Below the pieces are notes generated by a model that saw only the letters and a list, made by a program, of their open reading frames with translations, did not search any database and had not been told where the DNA came from. The position numbers and the translations under genes are program-made. Shown piece after piece: positions 34,255 through 42,122 of a stretch of 64,000 nucleotides of DNA; within the stretch, counting starts at the first letter, position 1; every line of letters starts with the position of its first letter. The DNA lies in contig NZ_JACYHE010000005.1 in the NCBI RefSeq assembly GCF_021696945.1, forward strand, positions 62,001 to 126,000, in the 5' to 3' direction. The stretch comes from Streptomyces sp. JJ36 (GTDB lineage Bacteria > Actinomycetota > Actinomycetes > Streptomycetales > Streptomycetaceae).

Positions 34255-34713
34255 ATGACCCGACCGGACCCCGGCCTCGCCCAGGGCTGGTGCGCACTCT
34301 CCGAACTGCACGGCCGCATCGAGGCCCACATCGAACGCGCGCTGCAGAGCACACACGGCCTGAGCGTGCGCGAGTTCTCCGTGCTCAACGTGCTCAGCGG
34401 CCAGCACTCCGGGACCGGCGGCCACTTCCGCATGAACCAGCTCGCCGACGCCGTGGTCCTCAGCCAGAGCGCCACCACCCGCCTGGTGAACCGCCTCGAG
34501 GACCGCGGCCTGCTCTCCCGCTACCTCTGCCCCGACGACCGCCGCGGCATCTACACCGAGGTCACCCCCGCCGGCCGGGCCCTGCTGGAGGCGGCCCGCC
34601 CCACCAACGACGCCGCCCTCGACGAGGCCCTGACCGACGCCGAGAAGCGCACCGAACTCCAGCCGCTGGTCGCCGCCGTCCGCGCACTCGAACCGGCCCC
34701 GGCGGCCACCTGA
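34255..34713 (+). CDS. MarR-family regulator
   Basis: 152 aa. The winged helix-turn-helix is near residues 55-100: FRMNQLADAVVLSQSATTRLVNRLEDRGLLSRYLCPDDRRGIYTEVTPAGRALL. This is the canonical MarR pattern, including the DDRRG wing. ATG 34255 has AGGAGGAG upstream. It is encoded divergently from the MFS exporter and is likely its repressor, a common drug-responsive pairing. The GNAT gene follows 34 bp downstream. Confidence 0.88.
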   Translation: MTRPDPGLAQGWCALSELHGRIEAHIERALQSTHGLSVREFSVLNVLSGQHSGTGGHFRMNQLADAVVLSQSATTRLVNRLEDRGLLSRYLCPDDRRGIYTEVTPAGRALLEAARPTNDAALDEALTDAEKRTELQPLVAAVRALEPAPAAT

Positions 34714-34747
34714 CCCGGCCCCGCACACCGCGCCTTAGGCTGCGTCC

Positions 34748-35221
34748 ATGACCACCGACGCCCCGGCCTTCGCCATACGGCGGGCCACCGCCGACGACAT
34801 CCCCGCGATCGTCGCCCTGCTCGCCGACGACCCGCTCGGCGCCCGGCGCGAGACCCCGGACGACCTCGCCCCGTACGAGCAGGCGTTCGCCCGGATCGCC
34901 GGCGACCCGCACCAGCACCTGATGGTCGCCCAGGGGGACGACGAGGGCCCCCTTCTGGGCACCCTGCACCTCACCGTCATCCCCGGCCTCTCCCGCCGCG
35001 GCGCCACCCGCTCCCTCGTCGAGGCCGTCCGCGTCCACGCCGACGCCCGGGGCACCGGGCTCGGCACCCGGCTCCTGGAGTGGGCCGTCGAGGAGTCCCG
35101 CCGGCAGGGGTGCGCCCTGGTCCAGCTCACCTCCGACGCCACCCGCACCGACGCCCACCGCTTCTACGAGCGCCTCGGGTTCGAGCCTTCCCACGTCGGG
35201 TTCAAGCTGCCGCTGCGCTGA
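34748..35221 (+). CDS. GNAT acetyltransferase
   Basis: 157 aa single GNAT domain. The acetyl-CoA loop is VHADARGTGLGTRLLEWAVEE and the C-terminal strand motif is AHRFYERLGFEPSHVGFKL. The first half is rich in acidic residues. The substrate is unknown. TTAGGCT ends 7 nt before the ATG, and no ribosome site is present, so a leaderless transcript is possible; otherwise it is read from the MarR promoter. Confidence 0.85.
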   Translation: MTTDAPAFAIRRATADDIPAIVALLADDPLGARRETPDDLAPYEQAFARIAGDPHQHLMVAQGDDEGPLLGTLHLTVIPGLSRRGATRSLVEAVRVHADARGTGLGTRLLEWAVEESRRQGCALVQLTSDATRTDAHRFYERLGFEPSHVGFKLPLR

Positions 35222-35530
35222 GCCCGCCGGGACGGGCTGCCCGGGCACGGCGTGCCGGGGACGGCACGTCCGGGGGACGCCGGTCCGAGGACGGCAGACA
35301 GAGACGCCGGCCCCGGTGCGACCGGCTCCGGGCCGCCGGCCCGTGGAGGGCCGGCCCGGGGCGCGTCGGGCCCACCGCACGACGCGGGACCGGCCCCGCA
35401 CCCCGGCCCGGACGCAGATGCGGCCCTCGCGCGGATCTTCGGACCCGCCCCCTCGTTACCCCCCGTAGGGGGCGGGTCACCGGGACCCGCCCCGGGGCGG
35501 GCGCACCGGCGCCCGGAGGGGAGAACGGAC
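35222..35530. other. 309-bp gap with stacked GC hairpins before the broken nuclease gene
   Basis: No gene is supported in the first 200 bp. The last 100 bp holds four complementary segments: GACCCGCCCCCT at 35442-35453, its complement at 35467-35478, GACCCGCCCC at 35484-35493 and GGGGCGGG at 35494-35501. Segments 1-2 and 3-4 can pair, or 2-3 instead. The last two form a 16-bp perfect palindrome (35486-35501). The ribosome site GGAGGGG lies just beyond. This could be a terminator, an attenuator or an operator. Confidence 0.45.
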
Positions 35531-36597
35531 ATGGTCCACGAGGGAGTCCTGCTGGAGTCGCGCTCGCTGCGCAACGGGCTGGCCACGCGCACGGACGTGC
35601 TCGACCGCGTCAAGGCGCTGTCCCTGCTCCCGGACGACCTGCACGTCACGACCCGGATGGTCGCCGACTACTTCGAAGTGCCTGTGGAAACTGTGCGTTC
35701 CCTGGTGAAGGATCACCGTGCCGAGCTCGAGGAGAACGGCTACACCGTTCTGACCAGGGAAAAGGTAAGGTCCTTCAGGGACCTTACCTCGCTGGACAAG
35801 TACGCGGGCCGCCATCTGGCCCTCTACACCCGCCGCACCGTCCTGAACGTCGCCATGCTGCTGCGGGACAGCGCGGTCGCGCGGGCCGTCACGCGGAGGA
35901 GGCACAGCACGTCCCCCGGCCCACGGACCGGGCCGACCCCGCGGGCCCGGCGGGGGGCTTCCCCGTCCACACCCTCGTCGCCTGGCTCGACGAGCGCATC
36001 GAGCGGTCCGTCGCCGAGCGGCTGGCACAGCACGACACACAGCTCGCCCGGGCCGCCGAGGACGCGGTACGCACGGTGCTCGGGCAGACCGTGGTGCCGC
36101 TGCTGAACCACGCCATCCGGGCCGACGGCGAGCGGCGGCGCGAACTCGCCGGGATCCGACGGGAGCTCGGACGCATCGACCGGGCGCTGCGCGCCCGGAT
36201 GCCGAGCGGCGCGATGGCGGCCATGGACGCCATGACCTGGCGGGAGTTCGAGGACCACGTGGCGGGGCTCTGCCGCCGGGACGGCTGCATCAGCGTGGCC
36301 AACACCGGCAACACCGGCGATCTGGCCGCCGACCTCGTCGGCCGTACGGCGGACGGGCGCACGCTGGTGGTGCAGTGCAAGCACTTCGCGCCGCACCGGA
36401 AGGTGGAGAGCGGGGAGATGCAGAAGTTCATCGGCATGGCGAAGCTGGAGCACGCCGCGGACCTCGCGCTGTTCGTCACCACGGCGACCTTCACCCCCGC
36501 CGCGAGGGACCTGGCCGTACGGCACGGCGTCACCGCGGTGCACCGCCGGCTGCTGGAGACGTGGAGCGCGGGCACCCGCCTCCAGGTGCTCAGGTAG
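35531..36597 (+). pseudogene. frameshifted antirepressor-type / Mrr-like restriction nuclease
   Basis: Two halves lie in different frames. From ATG 35531 (with GGAGGGG upstream) about 118 codons encode an N-terminal domain, VHEGVLLESRSLRNGLATRTDV and DDLHVTTRMVADYFEVPVETVRSLVKDHRAEL to RRTVLNVAMLLRDSAVARAV. This looks like the regulatory domain of actinobacterial restriction-endonuclease-like proteins. At about 35880-35895 the frame must move back by one base to continue with AEEAQ, then a coiled region (about 35960-36200) and an Mrr-type catalytic domain. That domain reads MTWREFEDHVAGLCRRDG, GDLAADLVGR and VVQCKHF (the D/QxK core), to the stop at 36597. A single missing base restores one protein of about 355 aa. 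It is either a true mutation, a programmed -1 shift or a sequence error. Confidence 0.7.
35763..35789 (+). repeat. perfect 11-bp hairpin inside the nuclease gene
   Basis: AGGTAAGGTCC (35763-35773) and GGACCTTACCT (35779-35789) are exact reverse complements around the 5-nt loop TTCAG. The hairpin lies inside the open N-terminal frame and encodes part of EKVRSFRDLTS. It is about 100 bp before the frameshift point. Confidence 0.8.
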
Positions 36598-36651
36598 CGG
36601 CGAGCCACGCCTCGCGGCGGCCGGCCCGCGGTTCGGCCGCCCGCGGGGGGG

Positions 36652-37197
36652 TCAGCCGTCCGCGATGGGGGCGGTCCGTCGCCGGACATCGGTGAAGAGC
36701 TTGTCGAGCAGTCCGGCGAGCGCAGTCCGCTCCTCCTCCGACAGCCCCGCGACCAGCCGCGCCTCACGCCCCAGCACCGCGTCCACCGAGCGCTCGACGA
36801 GTGCGTGGCCCGCGGCCGTCAGGGAGACCTGGACGGCTCGGCGGCCGGGCCCGGGCGCACGGGAGACGAGCCCGTCCCGCTCGGCCCGGGCCACGCGCTG
36901 CGAGATGGCCCCCGCCGTCACCAGGGTCCGCCGCGCGAGTTCGCGGGTGCCCAGGGCGTACGGCGGACCGGAGCGGCGCAGCACCGAGAGCAGGTCGAGC
37001 GTGGCGGCGTCGATCCCCGCGTCGCGCAGCACCCGGTTCCGGTCGTCCGCGAACAGCTTTCCCAGCCACCACAGAGGCGTCACGATCTCGACGGACTCGG
37101 TGGGGACCCCCGGGCGCTCCCGGCGCCAGGCCGCCGCGATCTCCGCGGCGGAGGAGGGCGGCCCCGGAGTCCACCCTGCCGAGACGGTGTCGGCCAT
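36652..37197 (-). CDS. MarR-family regulator
   Basis: 181 aa. The winged helix-turn-helix is near residues 80-125: LGTRELARRTLVTAGAISQRVARAERDGLVSRAPGPGRRAVQVSLTAAGHALVERS. An N-terminal arm of about 45 residues precedes the dimer helix, which contains PLWWLGKLFADDRNRVLRDAGIDAATLDLL. It is divergent from the SDR gene; the inverted repeat at 37227-37240 between them is the probable operator. Confidence 0.85.
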   Translation of the reverse strand: MADTVSAGWTPGPPSSAAEIAAAWRRERPGVPTESVEIVTPLWWLGKLFADDRNRVLRDAGIDAATLDLLSVLRRSGPPYALGTRELARRTLVTAGAISQRVARAERDGLVSRAPGPGRRAVQVSLTAAGHALVERSVDAVLGREARLVAGLSEEERTALAGLLDKLFTDVRRRTAPIADG

Positions 37198-37226
37198 GCG
37201 CGCCTTCCCTTCTCGCGTAAGCGTAT

Positions 37227-37240
37227 GTTTAGCTCTAAAC
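37227..37240. promoter_or_regulatory. operator-like inverted repeat GTTTAG-CT-CTAAAC
   Basis: A perfect 6-bp inverted repeat with a 2-bp spacer, AT-rich in a GC-rich background, centred in the 71-bp gap between the divergent MarR and SDR genes. Size and position fit a MarR-family binding site controlling both. Confidence 0.6.
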
Positions 37241-37268
37241 GTAGCACCCGTCGCCCGCAGGAGGACCC

Positions 37269-38048
37269 GTGATCCGCAGTGTGCTCGTCACCGGAGGCAC
37301 CAGCGGTATCGGCCGCGCCATCGCCGCACGGTTCGCCGCCGACCAGGAGAAGGTCGTCGTCACCGGACGCCGCGCCGAGACCGTCGCGCGCACCGCCTCG
37401 GAACTGGGAGTGGGCGTCGTCTGCGACGCCACCGACCCCGGGCAGGTGGCCGCGCTCCAGGACCGGACCGGCTCGCTCGACGTCCTGGTCAACGCCGCCG
37501 GCGGCCTCGCCTCCGGCCCGGACGGGCCACCTCTGGAGGCACTGGCCGCCCAGTGGCGGGCCGACCTCGAACTGAACCTGCTCAGCGCGGTCCTGACCAC
37601 CGGCGCGTTCCGCGACCGGCTCCCGCCCGGCAGCGCCGTACTGAGCATCGGCTCCCTGGGAGCCGAGCGGCGCGGCGGCTCCTACGGAGCCGCCAAGGCC
37701 GCCCTCGCCGCCTGGAACGCCTCACTCTCCGCCGAACTGGCACCGCACGCCATCACCTGCAACGTCATCGCCGCCGGCTATGTCACCGGCACCGCCTTCT
37801 TCCAGGGTCGGATGACCGAGGAGCGCCACACCGCGCTCGTGGCCGAGACCCACGACAAGAGGCCCGGCACGCCGGACGACATCGCGGAGACCGCCCACTT
37901 CCTCACCTCCCCCGGCGCCCGGCACATCACCGGCCAGACCCCTGCACGTCAACGGCGGCGCCTTCACCACACGCTGAGCGGACGGCCCGGGGAGCCCCCG
38001 GGCAGCGCCGCGGTGCGGCCGTGCTGTCCTGACGAGGTGCGGGTCTGA
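37269..38048 (+). CDS. short-chain dehydrogenase/reductase, 3' end frameshifted
   Basis: 259 aa as read. The SDR signatures are VTGGTSGIG (NAD(P)-binding), NAAGG, the catalytic serine in LSIGSLGA and the YGAAK active-site Tyr/Lys. The normal family ending would be GQT-LHVNGGAFTTR with a stop at 37977. A CCCC run at 37939-37942 puts that ending one frame over, so the gene as written runs on as PARQRRRLHH to 38048, into the 16-bp tandem repeat. The last ~10 conserved residues, which form the tetramer contact, would be lost. GTG/ATG starts upstream are absent; ATG 37269 follows GGAGGACCCGTG. It is probably regulated by the divergent MarR protein. Confidence 0.75.
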   Translation: MIRSVLVTGGTSGIGRAIAARFAADQEKVVVTGRRAETVARTASELGVGVVCDATDPGQVAALQDRTGSLDVLVNAAGGLASGPDGPPLEALAAQWRADLELNLLSAVLTTGAFRDRLPPGSAVLSIGSLGAERRGGSYGAAKAALAAWNASLSAELAPHAITCNVIAAGYVTGTAFFQGRMTEERHTALVAETHDKRPGTPDDIAETAHFLTSPGARHITGQTPARQRRRLHHTLSGRPGEPPGSAAVRPCCPDEVRV

Positions 38049-38093
38049 CGAGGTGCGGGTCTGACGAGGTGCGGGTCTGACGAGGTGCGGGTC
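38030..38093 (+). repeat. 16-bp tandem repeat, four exact copies
   Basis: TGACGAGGTGCGGGTC is repeated without change at 38030, 38046, 38062 and 38078. Sixteen is not a multiple of three, and each unit carries TGA, so the array places stops in all frames; one of them ends the frameshifted SDR frame. It lies in the SDR-ankyrin gene gap, 37 bp before the next start codon. There are no spacers, so it is not a CRISPR. Confidence 0.95.
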
Positions 38094-38129
38094 TGCCGAA
38101 CGGCAGGCCACGGACACGGAAGGGGGAAC

Positions 38130-39482
38130 GTGGGAGAGAGCGGACTCGGGGACCGGCTCCGGTCGGCGGTCCGAGCGGGGGACGCGCAGGCGGTGCGCGC
38201 CCTGACGGAGCAGGGGGCGCCTCCGGACACGGCGGACGCGGCGGGGCTGCCGGTGCTCTGCGCGGCGGTGGCCGCGTACGACGCGGAGGTGGCCGCGGCG
38301 CTGGTGGAGGGCGGAGCAGACCCCGACCGTGTGCTGCCCGACGGCAGCACGCCGCTGTGGCGGGCCGTCGACGGCGGCTCCCCGGCGGTCGTCTCGGCGG
38401 TGCTGGGCACCGAGCCCCGGCTGCGGCTCCCGGAAGCCGCCCGTCACCGGCTCCTGCACCTGGCCCGCGACTGGTACGAGACCGGCGCGGCCGAGAAGCT
38501 GCGGCGCCGGACGGGCGATCCGGGCCCCGCCACCACGGTCCGGGTCCAGGACGACGCGTACGACCGGGTCGACGAGGTGTCGCTCGGCGGGCACGTGGTA
38601 CGCGCCGGGCACGGCGCCGTCCTGACCTCCCTGGAGTGGGCCTTCCGGGTCCTGACGCCCGTCGGCGAACTGATCGGCCGCGCCGTCGAGCACCCCGACG
38701 AGACCCATGTGACCTGGTCGGCGGTCAGCTGGGTCCTCCTCCAGCGGCGCAGTCGCCAGACCTGGTCGGCCGTCGTGGCCCATCGCCACCACCCCGCCCC
38801 GGCGCACCGGCGGCTGGCGGCGGAGTACCTGCGGATGCACGCGCTCTGCCACCCCGGCGGTCACGACGACGCCGAGAAGAGGGGCACCCTCCTGGCCTCC
38901 TGGGCCGCCGAGGAGACGGACGGCGGGGTGCTGGCCAAGGTGGTCGCCGCTCTCACCGAGGACGACCACCCCGGCCAGGAGCCCGCCGGGCTCCGCCACG
39001 CCGGCCACACCGACCCCCGCGTCCGCCGCGAAGTGCCGCACGCCCTGGCCGTGGACGGTGTTCCCCGGTCCCCCGCGGCCAGGGACGCGCTGCACACCCT
39101 CCTCGGTGACCCGGACGCCCGGGTGCGGATCAGCGCCTGCTCGGTGGGCATGCGGGACGACGGCCTCCTCCCGGCGATCACCCGGGCCCTGCTCGTGCTG
39201 GCCGGGGACCGGGACGCCGGCGTGCGGGGTGCGGCCGCGGCAGCGCTGGCCGCCTCGCCGGACCGTACGCCCCGCGTCGCCGACACCCTGGTTTCCCTGC
39301 TGGACGAGGAGAACCGGCTGGTGCGCCTGGAGGCCGCCCACGGCCTCGCCCTGCGCGACGATCCCCGCACCGCCGAGGCGATCGCACGCGTCGGGCCGCT
39401 GCCGCCCGGCTTCGACGACGACCACCGGGCCCACGCGCTGTGGCGATGGCGGCGACGGCAGGAAGACGCGCCTGGCACGTGA
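38130..39482 (+). CDS. ankyrin plus HEAT-like repeat protein
   Basis: 450 aa. Residues about 5-110 hold ankyrin-type repeats (DRLRSAVRAGDAQAVRALTEQGAPPDTADAAGLPVLCAAVA, then VEGGADPDRVLPDGSTPLWRAVDGG). The middle part (about 130-290) is helical and unassigned. The C-terminal third has HEAT/armadillo-like repeats, for example ALHTLLGDPDARVRISACSVGMRDDGLLPAITRALL, then AGDRDAGVRGAAAAALA and LVRLEAAHGLALRDD. It should be a protein-binding scaffold; no catalytic motif is seen. GTG 38130 has GGAAGGGGGAAC upstream; the longer frame would start inside the tandem repeat. Confidence 0.75.
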   Translation: MGESGLGDRLRSAVRAGDAQAVRALTEQGAPPDTADAAGLPVLCAAVAAYDAEVAAALVEGGADPDRVLPDGSTPLWRAVDGGSPAVVSAVLGTEPRLRLPEAARHRLLHLARDWYETGAAEKLRRRTGDPGPATTVRVQDDAYDRVDEVSLGGHVVRAGHGAVLTSLEWAFRVLTPVGELIGRAVEHPDETHVTWSAVSWVLLQRRSRQTWSAVVAHRHHPAPAHRRLAAEYLRMHALCHPGGHDDAEKRGTLLASWAAEETDGGVLAKVVAALTEDDHPGQEPAGLRHAGHTDPRVRREVPHALAVDGVPRSPAARDALHTLLGDPDARVRISACSVGMRDDGLLPAITRALLVLAGDRDAGVRGAAAAALAASPDRTPRVADTLVSLLDEENRLVRLEAAHGLALRDDPRTAEAIARVGPLPPGFDDDHRAHALWRWRRRQEDAPGT

Positions 39483-39726
39483 CCCCGCCACTCCACGGGC
39501 CCCGCCTCACGGATCCCCGGTCGGCACCGCCGTACGACGAGCCTGCGGACGTGCAGATGCGGCGGAGCAGATACCCGATGGCGGCCCCGGCCTCGTCCGT
39601 GTCCTTCCGCGACGCAGCCACCAGGGACCAGCGGTCAGGGCCCGAGGGAACTCGCCGGAGGCGACGGGCGAAAGACAGAGGAAAGCCCAAGCCTTCGAAG
39701 CATCCCCCAGGATGAGAGGAGCCCCG

Positions 39727-40344
39727 ATGACCGTGGAGCCAGGCGTCCGCACGGGGGCGGAGAGAGATGCCTCGGTGATCGCACGGTCCCGGGACGAGCC
39801 CGAGGCATTCGCCGTGCTCTTCGACCGGCACGCGGATGCGGTGCATCGATATCTGGCCCGTAGGCTCGGTGGCGAGCCGGCCGACGACCTCATGGCGGAG
39901 ACCTTCACCACGGCTTTCCAGCAGCGGCACCGGTACGACCCCGCGCGGGCCACGGGCGACGACGCCCGGCCCTGGCTGCTCGGCATAGCGACCAACCTGG
40001 TCGGCCGGCACCGGCGGTCCGAGGCCCGCCGGTTCAAGGCCCTGGCCCGCATCCCGGCTCCCGCCGACCACGAGGAGCCGCTGGCCGACCGGGCTGCGGC
40101 CCGGGCAGGGGCACAGGCCGTACGCCGCGAGCTGGCGGCGGCACTGGCCGCACTGCCCGCGCGGCACCGAGACGTGCTGCTGCTGGTGGCCTGGGGCGGA
40201 CTCGGCTACGAGGAGGTGGCACGGGCCCTCGGTGTCCCCATCGGCACGGTCAGATCACGGCTGCACCGGGCTCGCAACAAGCTACGCGAAGCGTTGGGCG
40301 GATCCGATCCGACGACACTGCGAGAGGAATCCGGCCATGACTGA
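39727..40344 (+). CDS. ECF-type RNA polymerase sigma factor
   Basis: 205 aa. Region 2 runs from about residue 25 to 100: EAFAVLFDRHADAVHRYLARRLG, ADDLMAETFTTAFQQRHRYDP and ARPWLLGIATNLVGRHRR. Region 4 runs from about 140 to 195: LAALPARHRDVLLLVAWGGLGYEEVARALGVPIGTVRSRLHRARNKLRE. ATG 39727 has GAGGAG upstream; ATG 39712 is in frame too. Its last 8 bp overlap the start of the CU044_5270 gene (ATGACTGA), so the two are made together, which fits a sigma factor with a membrane partner. Confidence 0.88.
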   Translation: MTVEPGVRTGAERDASVIARSRDEPEAFAVLFDRHADAVHRYLARRLGGEPADDLMAETFTTAFQQRHRYDPARATGDDARPWLLGIATNLVGRHRRSEARRFKALARIPAPADHEEPLADRAAARAGAQAVRRELAAALAALPARHRDVLLLVAWGGLGYEEVARALGVPIGTVRSRLHRARNKLREALGGSDPTTLREESGHD

Positions 40345-41308
40345 CGAACTCGAACTCCTGCGGGACTGGGAGGCGGACGCGTCCCCGCTCACCGAACCGG
40401 CCCGAGCGCAGGCCCGCCACCGACTGCTCAACACGATGTCGCGCACGGAGCGGCACCCCGAAGCTGCACCCAGCCGCCGCTCCGCGCTGCGCCTCGGGAC
40501 AGCCGCGGTGGTCACCCTGGCGGTTATGGGCACGGCGGTACTGGTCAGCGAGGACGGCGCCGACGAGGGCGGCCGCACCGACCGCGCGGGCACGAACGCT
40601 CCGCAGATGCGCAACGCCGCGGCCGTGACGGTGCTGAACAGAGCGGCAGCGCGGGCGAGTAAGCACGAGAAGCCCGTGGCGCCGCGCGACGACCAGTTCA
40701 TCTACTCGAAGCGGATCATCCAGGAGACAGAGCGGAAGACCGGCGCGGTCAGGACCTATGTGGACGTGAACTGGGACTCGGTGGACGGCTCCCGGCGATC
40801 TTTGACCATGGAGCTCGGCCGGGTGATCTGGGAGGAGCCCATGGGGAAGAACGAGGGCGTGTGGCCGCCCCGGGAGTGGAGCAAGCTGGAGAGGCTGCCT
40901 ACCGACCCGGAGAAGCTCATCACGGGCGTCATCGGCGTCGGCACGTCCGACAAGTCGATCGACGACTTCACCGCGTGGGACTGGTACGACGCCTACTTCA
41001 TGCTCGGCGAGCTCCTGAAGTGGCCGGTGCTGCCCGAGGGTCTGCGCCCCGCCGCGTACGAGGCGCTGGCCCTGGTGCCCGGGGTCAAGGCGACCCCTGG
41101 GATGAAGGACTCCGCCGGCCGCACGGGGGTGGGGATCTCCTACCCTGAGCACGCGTTCCAGAAGGGCAAGTACCTCATCTTCGACCCGGAGTCGTATGCA
41201 TTCCTGGGCTTCCGCGCCGAGCGGACCTCACGCTCCGGGAAGACATACATCCAGCTGTCGCACGTGGCGGACTGGGCGATCGTCGACCGCTTGAAGCAGC
41301 GCCCCTAG
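40337..41308 (+). CDS. CU044_5270-family membrane protein, sigma-factor partner
   Basis: 323 aa. A cytoplasmic N-terminus of about 50 residues (ELELLRDWEADASPLTEPARAQARHRLLNTM) precedes one transmembrane helix near 55-75 (LRLGTAAVVTLAVMGTAVLV). An extracytoplasmic domain of about 240 residues follows. Its layout matches actinobacterial CU044_5270 proteins, which regularly sit after an ECF sigma gene. A sensor or anti-sigma role is inferred; no zinc anti-sigma motif is visible. The start overlaps the sigma gene by 8 bp. Confidence 0.78.
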   Translation: MTDELELLRDWEADASPLTEPARAQARHRLLNTMSRTERHPEAAPSRRSALRLGTAAVVTLAVMGTAVLVSEDGADEGGRTDRAGTNAPQMRNAAAVTVLNRAAARASKHEKPVAPRDDQFIYSKRIIQETERKTGAVRTYVDVNWDSVDGSRRSLTMELGRVIWEEPMGKNEGVWPPREWSKLERLPTDPEKLITGVIGVGTSDKSIDDFTAWDWYDAYFMLGELLKWPVLPEGLRPAAYEALALVPGVKATPGMKDSAGRTGVGISYPEHAFQKGKYLIFDPESYAFLGFRAERTSRSGKTYIQLSHVADWAIVDRLKQRP

Positions 41309-41526
41309 GCCCCCTGGAAGGCTTGAAGCCGGACCGGTTACGGAGTCTTCGCGGCGACCTTCGCGCCGGTCGAGGGCGGTGGATGGCGGATCGCCGGTGC
41401 CGGGCGGAGCAGACCACGCTGAGCCCCGAGCACGAGGACCGCCGGCGGGCCCGGGGCGCGCACCGATGAGTTTCCCGCGCCGCGCTGGTCTATACGTCCG
41501 GACACCCACGGAGGGAAGGCTGGGCC

Positions 41527-42093
41527 ATGCGGAAACTGATCTACGGCATGAACCTGACCCTGGACGGCTACATCGCCGCAGCCGGTGACGACATCGGCTG
41601 GAGCGGTCCGCCGAGCGACGAGCTGTTCCAGTGGTGGCTCGACCACGAGCGGGCGAGCGGCCTGTCGCTGTACGGGCGGAAGCTCTGGGAGACGATGAGC
41701 TCCTACTGGCCGACCGGCGACCAGCAGCCGGGCGCCACCCCGGCGGAGATCGAGTTCGCGCGGAACTGGCGGGACACGCCGAAGGTGGTGTTCTCCTCGA
41801 CGATCGACAAGGTCGACTGGAACACCCGCCTGGTCACCGGCGACGCGATCGCCGAGATCACCCGGCTCAAGGCCGAGGACGGCGGCCCGATGGACATCGG
41901 CGGCGCGACGCTCGCCGGGGCGGCCATGCGCGCCGGGCTGATCGACGAGTACGTGATCGCCACCCATCCGGTCCTGGTGGGCGGCGGCACGCCGTTCTTC
42001 ACCGCGCTGGACGGCTGGGTCAACCTGAACCGGGTGGAGACGCGGACGTTTCCCGGCGGCGTGGTCCTGAGCAGGTACGAGACGAGGCGATGA
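41527..42093 (+). CDS. dihydrofolate-reductase/RibD-C family protein
   Basis: 188 aa. The fold is that of the RibD C-terminal/DHFR superfamily: MRKLIYGMNLTLDGYIAA, SLYGRKLWETMSSYW, KVVFSSTIDKVDWNTRLV, PMDIGGATLAGAAMRAGLIDEYVIATHPVLVGGGTPFF. It is a putative NADPH-dependent reductase of unknown substrate, common in soil actinomycetes. ATG 41527 has GGAGGGAAGG upstream. It converges on dnaB with a 29-bp gap. Confidence 0.85.
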   Translation: MRKLIYGMNLTLDGYIAAAGDDIGWSGPPSDELFQWWLDHERASGLSLYGRKLWETMSSYWPTGDQQPGATPAEIEFARNWRDTPKVVFSSTIDKVDWNTRLVTGDAIAEITRLKAEDGGPMDIGGATLAGAAMRAGLIDEYVIATHPVLVGGGTPFFTALDGWVNLNRVETRTFPGGVVLSRYETRR

Positions 42094-42122
42094 GCAGCTT
42101 CCTCTGAGACCCGGCAACCGGC

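Noticed and set aside
38030-38093. Possible CRISPR
   Set aside because: Units are 16 bp, exact and directly adjacent with no spacers; no cas genes are present.
39646-39650. GGAAC as an ECF -35 box before the sigma gene
   Set aside because: No matching -10 (GTT or CGTC) at 16-17 bp; GGAAC is frequent at this GC content.
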